From Dyadobacter sp. CY356 (GTDB lineage: Bacteria; Bacteroidota; Bacteroidia; Cytophagales; Spirosomataceae), in NCBI RefSeq assembly GCF_021440195.1, contig NZ_JAJTSZ010000008.1, forward strand, positions 186,001 through 250,000: 64,000 nt of DNA, read 5' to 3'. A program made the position numbers and the translations under genes. The notes beneath the pieces are model-generated. The model ran no database searches, had not been told where the DNA came from, and saw only the letters and a list, made by a program, of their open reading frames with translations. Positions 1 through 7,311 of this stretch are shown one piece after another (the first letter of the stretch is position 1; the number at the start of each line of letters is the position of its first letter).

Positions 1-801
1 GAGACGCAACAAATATTTTGGTCGGGAAACATTAAGCATTTACGACTGCGAAAAAAAATGAGCCAGGAGGTTTTAGCCGAAAAGCTTGGAATTTCGCGTG
101 TGAAGCTGAATGCACATGAAAGCGGAAGGACCGTCAACCCGACGGTAGAAGATCTGGTGAATACTTCCGGGTTTTTCAAGATGAGTATTGACTGTCTCTT
201 AAAAATGGATCTGTCAAAACTCAGTGAACAAAAACTGAAAGATCTGGAAGATGGCAGCCAGGCTTACATGTCCGGAAACAAGATCCGCGTGTTGGCCATT
301 ACGGTGGATAAGGATGAGAAAGAAAATGTAGAGTACGTTCCCGTGAAAGCCAAAGCCGGATATCGTTCTGGATATAGTGATCCTGAATTCCTGGCCGGCT
401 TGCCAAGATTTAATCTGCCGAATCTGCCAAAAAATGGCACATTTCGTATGTTTCCTACCGTCGGAGATTCCATGCTTCCGGTACCGGAAGGCAGTGATAT
501 CATCACACGATATGTTCAGGACTGGCGGATGTTAAAAAATGAAACGCCATGTATCGTGATTCTGAAAGGAGAACAGGATTTCGTTTTCAAACAGGTCACA
601 ATAAATGAGGACGGGACAATGCTCTTGCAATCGTTTAATAAACAATATTTTGCGTACACTGTTCCGGTGTCGGAGGTTTTAGAATTATGGGAATATTACA
701 GCTTCCATAGCAAGCAGCTTCCTGAGCCGCAGACTGATATGCAGCAGTTGCTCAAAATGTTACAGGAAGTTCAATATGAAATAAAGGAATTGAAAAAATA
801 A
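1..801 (+). CDS. XRE/S24 (LexA-like) transcriptional regulator, 5' end cut by window
   Basis: The open frame runs in from the left edge. An ATG at 58 exists, but the residues before it (frame 1, ending NIKHLRLRKK) complete the first helix of an XRE helix-turn-helix, so the true start lies upstream of the window. Counting from the Met at 58, residues 1-50 are the rest of the HTH. A LexA/CI-like S24 domain covers about 90-205, with a candidate Ser/Lys dyad at S138 (GDSM) and K178 (DFVFKQV). An Ala-Gly pair, A100-G101, sits where self-cleaving repressors are cut. The last 30 residues are a Glu/Lys-rich coiled coil. Known S24 regulators are damage- or stress-responsive repressors. Whether this one cleaves itself is inference. 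No phage genes are adjacent. Confidence 0.85.
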   Translation, partial: ETQQIFWSGNIKHLRLRKKMSQEVLAEKLGISRVKLNAHESGRTVNPTVEDLVNTSGFFKMSIDCLLKMDLSKLSEQKLKDLEDGSQAYMSGNKIRVLAITVDKDEKENVEYVPVKAKAGYRSGYSDPEFLAGLPRFNLPNLPKNGTFRMFPTVGDSMLPVPEGSDIITRYVQDWRMLKNETPCIVILKGEQDFVFKQVTINEDGTMLLQSFNKQYFAYTVPVSEVLELWEYYSFHSKQLPEPQTDMQQLLKMLQEVQYEIKELKK

Positions 802-827
802 TTTAGATTTGGGTGTGGGTAATAAGG

Positions 828-865
828 AATAACGGCTTCGGATTTGATCACCCGGAGCCGTTATT
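828..865. terminator. Bidirectional intrinsic terminator
   Basis: A 14-bp stem (828-841 with 852-865, one G-U wobble) encloses a 10-nt loop between two converging genes. A T-rich stretch follows. The right arm contains the stop codon of the SDR gene at 861-863. Confidence 0.75.
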
Positions 866-2279
866 TTGTAATTGCGGTGATCATGCCTTTAAATATAAAA
901 AAGTGAAAAGGCATGGAAGAATACCAGTAAAGCCTTCCATACAAGCCTTTTGGCCGGAAAGTTGCCGTTTGGGTTAATTCTTTTCCATTGATGCTGAATT
1001 CCAGCCAGGCCTCTCCGGGAAGTTTCATTTCTGCAAATAGTAAAAGTCGGCCCTGATTTTTGTCTGCAAGCAAAACTCGCCAGAAATCCAGCGTATCTCC
1101 TGAATGAATATCAATAGCCGAGGTTCTCCCTCTGCGCATGCCGACGCCACCCGCAAGTTTGTCAAAATAACCACGCAATTGCCAGAGCCAGGTTGCATAA
1201 TACCAGCCGGTTTGTCCGCCAATTTGCCAGATTCGGGATTGCACCGTATGGATATCGCGGATCGGAAATTTTTTAATATCCTTGAAACAACCATCTACCG
1301 GAACCTGTATATACTGCGTCAGTCTGGTATTGATTCTCCCGCTGATCAGGGAATCTTTCCAGCTGGAAATAATTGCATTCTGTTCAATTTTTGTAAAAGC
1401 CGCAGCAATGGCTTCATGATAAGTCATGGGTTTAATATCGAGCAATTCCGAAAGTCTGTTGTCGCGGCATACCACTTCAACAGTCATGCTATCAACAAGT
1501 TTTTTTGCCAGAGAAAACGTGGTTGAAGTGACAAAGTAAAGCCAATAGGAAGATAGTTTCGGTGTCAGAACGGGCAGGGTGATGATGAAACGCTTCAAAT
1601 TTCTGATTTCTGCAAACTCTAAAAGCATTTGTTTGTAAGTAAGAATATCCGGTCCGCCGATATCAAAACTTTCGCCATAGGTTTCAGAATTGAAAAGCAC
1701 TTTTTCAAGCATGGTAATTACATCCCGGATGGCAATCGGCTGCGATTTGGTTTGAAGCCATTTTGGTGTAATCATAATCGGAAGTTTTTCAATCAAATCT
1801 CTTATAATTTCGAAAGAAGCGCTGCCTGAACCAATGATTATTCCTGCTCTCAAAGTTGTAAAATGATATTTTCCTTCTGCCAGAATATCCTCGACATTTT
1901 TTCTGGAAGCCAGGTGTTTTGACAAACTATGATCGTTAGTGATACCACTCAAATAAACAATGTGTTTTACCTGGGTTTGATTCATACGGTTCCGGAAATT
2001 TTCTGCTGACTTATCTTCCAGCTTTGCAAAATCATTTGAATCTGATGACATAGAATGGATCAGGTAATAAGCTCCGTCCAGATCGTCAGGAATTTCAGTA
2101 AGTGTATCCGGATTCAGAAAATCTGCTTCAATAACAGTAACCTGATTTTCAGAATTTTCGGGTGGTGTAAATCTGCCTTTGTCCCGGACACAACAAATCA
2201 CATTGTGGCCATTTTCCAGTAAAACTGGCAATAATCTTTTGCCAATATAACCCGTGGCACCGGTTAGCAGGATTTTCAT
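861..2279 (-). CDS. SDR-family NAD(P)-binding protein with C-terminal DUF2867
   Basis: The start is placed at the ATG at 2279, which gives MKILLTGATGYIG at the N terminus. The frame can be read 20 residues further upstream, but those residues do not look like a Rossmann start. The protein has 472 residues. The N-terminal half is an atypical SDR fold with a GxxGxxG dinucleotide site (G7, G10, G13) and a SMSSD segment near residue 80, as in NAD(P)H-binding epimerase-like proteins. The C-terminal 150 residues match the layout of DUF2867 (GGQTGWYYATWLW, then RVLLADKNQGRLLLFAEMK). This fusion recurs in bacteria with no settled substrate. It is a single gene, convergent with the upstream regulator. 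Confidence 0.85.
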   Translation of the reverse strand: MKILLTGATGYIGKRLLPVLLENGHNVICCVRDKGRFTPPENSENQVTVIEADFLNPDTLTEIPDDLDGAYYLIHSMSSDSNDFAKLEDKSAENFRNRMNQTQVKHIVYLSGITNDHSLSKHLASRKNVEDILAEGKYHFTTLRAGIIIGSGSASFEIIRDLIEKLPIMITPKWLQTKSQPIAIRDVITMLEKVLFNSETYGESFDIGGPDILTYKQMLLEFAEIRNLKRFIITLPVLTPKLSSYWLYFVTSTTFSLAKKLVDSMTVEVVCRDNRLSELLDIKPMTYHEAIAAAFTKIEQNAIISSWKDSLISGRINTRLTQYIQVPVDGCFKDIKKFPIRDIHTVQSRIWQIGGQTGWYYATWLWQLRGYFDKLAGGVGMRRGRTSAIDIHSGDTLDFWRVLLADKNQGRLLLFAEMKLPGEAWLEFSINGKELTQTATFRPKGLYGRLYWYSSMPFHFFIFKGMITAITK

Positions 2280-2449
2280 TGTAACGAAATTTGAAAGGAT
2301 GAAGTAATTACTATCAGAATTCTTAATTTCTGTGACCAACCAGAGAACTTAACGTCTTAATTCTGTTGCTGTTTTAAATAATTCCCTAACGTTTAATAAC
2401 ATTTTAATAAAAATTCAATACAATTTTCAAGTATAAATCGTTAATAGGT

Positions 2450-2457
2450 TAACTTTG
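2450..2457 (+). promoter_or_regulatory. Bacteroidota -7 element
   Basis: TAACTTTG matches the TAnnTTTG -7 consensus exactly and lies 28 bp before the ATG of the small gene at 2486. No clear TTG -33 element sits at the usual 19-21 bp spacing. Confidence 0.45.
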
Positions 2458-2485
2458 TATTGTTATAAAAAAAGATAGAATAGTC

Positions 2486-2782
2486 ATGACACATGAAAAA
2501 GTTTTCACTTTGAAAAATCGCCGGGAGGTTAAAATAATCTTTGAGGCAACCTATCATTCCACAACACAAAAATTAAAAACGGACTGCGAGATCCTGATCA
2601 GGGAACCAGGTGAAAAAGCGTTTAGAACACCGATTGGTATTAGTCATCCAAAATATTGGAAGTTGCAGACAGTTACAAAAGAGCAGGGGAGGGAGCTTAT
2701 TTTATTGTATAGCGGGCTAAGCCGAAAACAAGTTCAACTGGCTGAAAATGAATTTAATCAGTTGATGCTCATGCCAGCCTGA
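2486..2782 (+). CDS. Hypothetical protein, 98 aa
   Basis: I do not recognise this protein. It has no signal peptide or membrane segment. It looks like a small mixed alpha/beta cytosolic protein with a central basic stretch and a helical, Glu-rich C terminus (RKQVQLAENEFNQLM). It has its own -7 promoter element just upstream and a strong terminator just downstream, so it is probably a real single-gene unit. It faces an unrelated gene on the other strand. Confidence 0.6.
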   Translation: MTHEKVFTLKNRREVKIIFEATYHSTTQKLKTDCEILIREPGEKAFRTPIGISHPKYWKLQTVTKEQGRELILLYSGLSRKQVQLAENEFNQLMLMPA

Positions 2783-2800
2783 TATAAAAGATTTATAGTT

Positions 2801-2831
2801 GCCAGCTTCTTTCAATACGAGAGAAGCTGGC
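2801..2831. terminator. Intrinsic terminator between converging genes
   Basis: Perfect 10-bp stem GCCAGCTTCT (2801-2810) with AGAAGCTGGC (2822-2831), followed by ATTTTTG on the plus strand. It ends the gene at 2486-2782. Confidence 0.8.
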
Positions 2832-2838
2832 ATTTTTG

Positions 2839-3261
2839 TTAGTAGATGCGTTTTACAACAACTTTACTATTGGTCAGCTGAGCTGCATATGCCCGGGCGT
2901 TTTCATTAGGAAGGGAAATGAAAGTCTGTTTTTTCTTTTTCCCATCGGTGGTTACCCAGTTGGCGGAATAAATCTCAAATGGAGGTGCGCCTGCATAAAT
3001 CGGACGATTATCAGAATGCACAAAATTGTCTTCTTCTTCATAGGCCAATTCAAGGTCGCTTCCTTCTAATACCTCACAGATAATTCTCAGTTTTCCAAAC
3101 TCATCATCTGCCAGACCTTTAATACGCGCTTTTCCGAAAAAGGGCTCTTCCCCGAATTCCCAGCGATCGTAGTATTCTATCACATTTCCTATTTGAGAAT
3201 CAATATAATCTGCACTTAACTTCGTGTCCTGGTCCATGGTAGTAACGGCTTTGTTTAACAT
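2839..3261 (-). CDS. Hypothetical protein, 140 aa
   Basis: I do not recognise this protein. It is acidic and soluble, with no signal peptide. Visible features are an aromatic/acidic segment (YYDRWEFGEEPFFGKA) near residue 30, a central acidic patch (ELAYEEEDN), and a C-terminal half rich in beta-type residues. Met9 (3237) is an alternative start. A CAAAnnTA sequence at 3335-3342 (a -7 element on the minus strand) could serve it. The long AT-rich region upstream suggests a single-gene unit. Confidence 0.6.
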   Translation of the reverse strand: MLNKAVTTMDQDTKLSADYIDSQIGNVIEYYDRWEFGEEPFFGKARIKGLADDEFGKLRIICEVLEGSDLELAYEEEDNFVHSDNRPIYAGAPPFEIYSANWVTTDGKKKKQTFISLPNENARAYAAQLTNSKVVVKRIY

Positions 3262-3692
3262 TTCTTTTTTTTATAATCTTATCACTGATCCCAGTGATTT
3301 AGACTGACTGGTAATCCTGACTTCCTATTTAAGTCAAAAGTATGACTTTCAATTTTGTGAATATTTGCAAATATAGGAATGCAGTTATATCTATAACACA
3401 ATCCAGGCTTTTAATTAGTGTATTTAGTGGTAAAATATAAAAAAAATTCAGATATACGTAGGATTTTAAAATTGTCTGAGAGAAACGTTTATTGAAATTT
3501 ATTCATAAATTATTTTATACCAGAGCCTTACAAATATTTTTTAAGCTTTTTAAAGAGAAATAAACAACCGTTTTGATTGAATCTAAATTATATTGTTTGA
3601 AAGAAATATCCTCCGCAAATCCGTTTTCCAAACTATTGGCAAAGCAGGACTTACGGAGGACTAATTAAATTCAAAAGATATTATCCTGAATC
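3262..3692. other. AT-rich intergenic region with a stem-loop near one end
   Basis: There is no open frame of useful length on either strand. It holds a possible minus-strand -7 element (CAAAAGTA, 3335-3342) for the 140-aa gene and, next to the 3' end of the aldehyde dehydrogenase gene, a 14-bp stem-loop at 3610-3661. The middle is plain AT-rich DNA in which I see nothing. Confidence 0.5.
3610..3661 (-). terminator. Stem-loop downstream of gapN-like gene
   Basis: Arms TCCTCCGCAAATCC (3610-3623) and GGACTTACGGAGGA (3648-3661) pair over 14 positions, two of them wobble pairs on the minus-strand transcript, around a 24-nt loop. On the minus strand it follows the gene's stop at 3693 and is succeeded by ATATTTCTTTC. 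The loop is large and the U-run weak, so it could instead be an mRNA-stabilising structure. Confidence 0.4.
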
Positions 3693-5318
3693 TTAAAAAA
3701 TAAATTTCGTACTTAAAAAATTGGAGCTGTTTTCTCTCACAATTTCATTGATCAGCTGATTATTGCTGTCGTTCATTTTAAAGGCAACAAGTGAACGTAT
3801 TGAAAACGAGCGAATTGCGTCGGGTATAGAAAGTGTTCCTTCCGCGCTGTCCTTACGTCCTGTAAATGGAAATGCATCCGGCCCTCTTTGTGATTGCGTA
3901 TTGATGTTGACACGGCTAACCAAATTCACAAGCGGGTCAATAAGCCAGGAAACTTCCTGAGCATTGTTGCTAAAAATACTTACCTGTTGTCCATGCGTAG
4001 ACGCAATCAGAAAATCAATGGTTTCTTCCAGATCATCAAAAGGAACAATAGGAATTATTGGCCCGAATTGTTCTTCATGATACAACTTCATCTGATCGTT
4101 TACAGGATAAACAACGGCGGGGTAAAAGAAAGAAGCTACGGACGTTCCTCCGTTTTCATTCATAATTTTTGCCCCGAATTTTTCCGCGTCTGCAATACAC
4201 TCGTTCAGATAATCAATTTTATTAGGTTCTGGTAACGGTGTCAGCGATACGCCTTTTTCCCAAGGCATTCCAAATTTTAGCTGACCAACTGCAATGTTGA
4301 ATTGTTTGATAAATTCATCGGCAATACTTCTATGTACCAAAACGATTTTTAACGCAGTACAACGTTGCCCGTTAAAAGACAGTGAGCCTGTAATGGTTTC
4401 TTTAACAGCGAGAGGAATATCTGCGTGCGCTGTAACAATTGCCGCATTTTTAGCATCCAACCCCAGAACGGCACGCAATCTGTTCACTTTCGGATGTTGC
4501 TTTTTCAACTCATTTGCAACTTTACTGGACCCGATCAAGGTTAGAACATTGATTTTTCCTGATTGCATCAAGCCCGGAACGATAGCATTTCCACGTCCAT
4601 AAATCACGTTTATCACACCTTTTGGAAAACAGTCCCGGAATGCTTCCTGCAATGGGTAATGTAAAAGCGTACCAAATTTCGGAGGTTTGAACAAGATTGT
4701 ATTGCCCATGATCAATGCCGGGATCAGGGTTGTGAATGTTTCATTTAAAGGATAGTTAAATGGTCCCATACACAAAACCACGCCCAGGGGCGACCGTCGA
4801 ATTTGGGCCGCAATGCCGTCAACAATCTCAAAACCGGACGAATCTCTGTCCAGGTGTTTCAAAGAATCAATCGTTGCATAGATATATTCAACAGTGCGGT
4901 CGAATTCTTTTGTGGAATCAGCAAAGGATTTACCAATTTCCCACATGATGAGCTTGACGATAATATCTTTTTGCTCTATCATTTTGCCCGTAAATTTTTC
5001 AACATGATGAATACGTTCTTCAACGCTCATGATGGGCCATTCGCCACGGCCGTTGTCGTACGCTTTCACAGCGGCTTCCAGCGAGGCCTGCGCTTCTTCC
5101 TCAGTACAAACAGGATAACTTCCGATCAGTTTTCTTTCTAGACCGTTTTCAGTTTTGATACAAATTGGAGAATATACCTCATGAACCTGGCCGTTCCATT
5201 GCTTCATTTCTCCATTACTCAGATATTCCCGCTGGTGAATTTCAGAAGGAAGGGAAAACTCAGCCGGAACATCCTTTGCCTCAACAAAGATGTTTTCTAA
5301 TGTGGTTTTGAAATCCAT
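3693..5318 (-). CDS. gapN: NADP-dependent glyceraldehyde-3-phosphate dehydrogenase-like aldehyde dehydrogenase
   Basis: This 541-residue protein belongs to the aldehyde dehydrogenase superfamily and resembles non-phosphorylating GAPDH (GapN), which oxidises glyceraldehyde 3-phosphate to 3-phosphoglycerate with NADP and no ATP yield. Seen: the N-terminal segment LGVVLCMGPFNYP (178-190) for the cofactor fold, the K-P-P motif at 211-213, and the catalytic Cys320 in FNGQRCTA. The usual LELGGK motif carrying the general-base Glu reads LGLDAK here: position 286 is Gly, and Asp288 is nearby. The family assignment is firm; the substrate is inferred. It is a single gene with its own stem-loop downstream. 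Confidence 0.8.
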   Translation of the reverse strand: MDFKTTLENIFVEAKDVPAEFSLPSEIHQREYLSNGEMKQWNGQVHEVYSPICIKTENGLERKLIGSYPVCTEEEAQASLEAAVKAYDNGRGEWPIMSVEERIHHVEKFTGKMIEQKDIIVKLIMWEIGKSFADSTKEFDRTVEYIYATIDSLKHLDRDSSGFEIVDGIAAQIRRSPLGVVLCMGPFNYPLNETFTTLIPALIMGNTILFKPPKFGTLLHYPLQEAFRDCFPKGVINVIYGRGNAIVPGLMQSGKINVLTLIGSSKVANELKKQHPKVNRLRAVLGLDAKNAAIVTAHADIPLAVKETITGSLSFNGQRCTALKIVLVHRSIADEFIKQFNIAVGQLKFGMPWEKGVSLTPLPEPNKIDYLNECIADAEKFGAKIMNENGGTSVASFFYPAVVYPVNDQMKLYHEEQFGPIIPIVPFDDLEETIDFLIASTHGQQVSIFSNNAQEVSWLIDPLVNLVSRVNINTQSQRGPDAFPFTGRKDSAEGTLSIPDAIRSFSIRSLVAFKMNDSNNQLINEIVRENSSNFLSTKFIF

Positions 5319-5519
5319 TTTTAATTTTTAAAAAGGTACAAGATACATGAATGCCCGAATCATTGCAGATCAATTTAAGACCATAATTATTGACATCACG
5401 CTATGAAGGTAAAAGTATTTTTTATGCTGTTGAATTGCAATGCCGAGTTCATCGCAAATATGGTATTAATCAATTATAAGCTGCTTTTGCCGCAGCAGAC
5501 GCCGCCTGAGCAGTAAACT

Positions 5520-6104
5520 TTATTGATTTATTGTATTAATAAAGTCAATAATTCCTCTGGAATCCAGTATCAGATCCATATCCATTTTATTTATAGCACT
5601 TTGCGGCATATAAGGCATTTGCGCAGATTCGGGATTTTGAGCGATGATAAATCCACCGGCATCTTTTACGGCTTTCAAACCGGCCGTTCCATCGTTATTT
5701 GAACCCGACAAAAGCATAGCAACAAGAGACGAACCAAAAGTATCCGCCGCTGACTCAAAGGTAACATCCAGACTTGGCCGGCTGTAATTGATTTTTTCCG
5801 AAATGTCGAGCGAGAAGAAATGGTTTTTTTCAATTAACAGATGGTAGTCAGCAGGAGCAAGGTAAACGTGACCAGGAAGGATAGGATCCTTGTCATCAAT
5901 TTCTTTTGTTGGTAAGAATGTTTTTGTAGAAAGCAGATCAGAAAGGGAAGAATCGCCCGAATATTTACGGTGTAATACCAGTATTATGGCTACATCCAAC
6001 ACCGGTTTCAAGGCTGGAAAAACCTCAAACAAAACAGAAAGGCTACCCGCGGAACCACCGATAACTATGGCTTTATATCTATTTTTTACATTGTTTTCTT
6101 CCAT
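5520..6104 (-). CDS. cheB: Stand-alone CheB-type methylesterase
   Basis: The 194 residues cover only the CheB catalytic domain; no receiver domain precedes it. The Ser/His/Asp triad is visible as S18 (GGSAGS), H45 (LVLHRKYSG) and D138 (SGSNNDGTAG). CheB enzymes hydrolyse glutamyl methyl esters on signalling proteins. The start codon lies inside the end of the preceding cheR gene (19-bp overlap), so the two are translationally coupled. It is the last gene of the kinase operon that begins at 12529. A separate CheY-like receiver two genes upstream may replace the missing domain (inference). Confidence 0.9.
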   Translation of the reverse strand: MEENNVKNRYKAIVIGGSAGSLSVLFEVFPALKPVLDVAIILVLHRKYSGDSSLSDLLSTKTFLPTKEIDDKDPILPGHVYLAPADYHLLIEKNHFFSLDISEKINYSRPSLDVTFESAADTFGSSLVAMLLSGSNNDGTAGLKAVKDAGGFIIAQNPESAQMPYMPQSAINKMDMDLILDSRGIIDFINTINQ

Positions 6105-6895
6105 ATTTTTTCCTTATCCAATTGCTTGTATCTCGATTGTATGGTTGAAAATTTCAGCGTTTCTTTTGAACCCAGGGCCAGATAACCAAGTGCTCCCAGG
6201 CTTTCATCAAACAACTTTAAGGCTCTTTCCTGCAAATCTTTATCAAAATAGATTAGCACGTTTCGGCAAAGAATCAGGTCAAATTCATTAAAGGAACTGT
6301 CTGAAACAAGGTTGTGTGTAGAAATAATTATTTTCTCAGATAAATCTTCATTGAGTTTTGCCTGTCCGTAATTGGCAGTATAGTAAGTAGAAAAATCTTT
6401 TACACCGCCAGACGCTATATAACTTTCTGAATATTGTTTCATTTGGTGCAGCGGAAAAATTCCCTTTCTAACCTTTTCTAGTACGCTGGGGTTCAGATCA
6501 GTGGCGTATAAAAGTGATTTTTTCAACAAATTGGCTTCCTGCAACAATATAGCCATTGAAAAAACTTCTTCACCTGTGGAGCAGCCGGCATGCCAGATTC
6601 TGATGAAAGGTTTGGTGCCTAAAATCGGCAGAACTTCTGTTCTCAAAACTTTGTAAAAGGCCGGATCCCGAAACATTTCTGTCACGTTCACGGTAATCTC
6701 TTCAATAAATCGTTTCAGATAATCTTCTTCTGTTCTCACCCGATAACGCAGCTCTGCAAAGCTTGGAAACTTATCGAGCGCGAATAATCTTATGATACGT
6801 CTTTTCAGTGATGCCTTGGAATAGTTGGCAAAATCATATCCGTATATCTCAAATACGTCATTCAAAAGAAGATCTATTTCCTCGTCCTCGATCAT
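6086..6895 (-). CDS. cheR: CheR-type protein-glutamate O-methyltransferase
   Basis: The 269-residue protein has the two CheR parts: an N-terminal helical domain (about 1-75) ending in NVTEMFRDP, and an S-adenosylmethionine-binding domain with the AGCSTGEE motif (103-110) and LCRNVLIYF near residue 210. CheR methylates Glu residues of receptors. It lies 8 bp after the receiver gene and overlaps cheB. No chemoreceptor is encoded nearby, so its substrate here is unclear; the coiled-coil linker of the adjacent hybrid kinase is one candidate (inference). Confidence 0.9.
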   Translation of the reverse strand: MIEDEEIDLLLNDVFEIYGYDFANYSKASLKRRIIRLFALDKFPSFAELRYRVRTEEDYLKRFIEEITVNVTEMFRDPAFYKVLRTEVLPILGTKPFIRIWHAGCSTGEEVFSMAILLQEANLLKKSLLYATDLNPSVLEKVRKGIFPLHQMKQYSESYIASGGVKDFSTYYTANYGQAKLNEDLSEKIIISTHNLVSDSSFNEFDLILCRNVLIYFDKDLQERALKLFDESLGALGYLALGSKETLKFSTIQSRYKQLDKEKIWKKTM

Positions 6896-6903
6896 AGCAG
6901 GTT

Positions 6904-7269
6904 CTAAATACTTCGTAGCAATTCTAATAAGTGGTCAACATTTATCGGTTTGGAAATATAGTCGTCTGCACCGGCCCTGAGACATTTCTCCTTATCCCCG
7001 ACCATAGCCTGTGCTGTTACCGCAAAAACGGGTGTCTGCCGCCTGGCTTCAATATTTTTGATGAGCGGAATTGCTTCATAACCATCCATATCCGGCATCA
7101 TCATATCAATCAGAATTACATCTACAATTTCATCCGTTTTCAACAATTCCAATGCTTCCCGCGCACCGGTACGGGAAATACTTTCAAATGACTTTGAACG
7201 CAGGGTAGCAGAAAGTGCAAAAATATTTCTGGCATCATCGTCAATGATCAACACCCTTTTTTTGTGCAT
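6904..7269 (-). CDS. Single-domain response regulator (CheY-like)
   Basis: 121 residues, a receiver domain only. The acidic pocket is D10-D11-D12, the phospho-acceptor is D55 (LIDMMMPDMDG), and the conserved Lys is K107 (ISKPIN). It has no output domain, so it probably acts by protein contact or as a relay step between the upstream hybrid kinase and another partner. It closely resembles the last receiver of the neighbouring hybrid kinase (MMMPxMDGYE, GDxEKC, AGAxDYI), which suggests duplication within the operon. Confidence 0.9.
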   Translation of the reverse strand: MHKKRVLIIDDDARNIFALSATLRSKSFESISRTGAREALELLKTDEIVDVILIDMMMPDMDGYEAIPLIKNIEARRQTPVFAVTAQAMVGDKEKCLRAGADDYISKPINVDHLLELLRSI

Positions 7270-7311
7270 AATTTGTAACTATAAGTCTGTACTATTTTTC
7301 AGTAACGTTGA

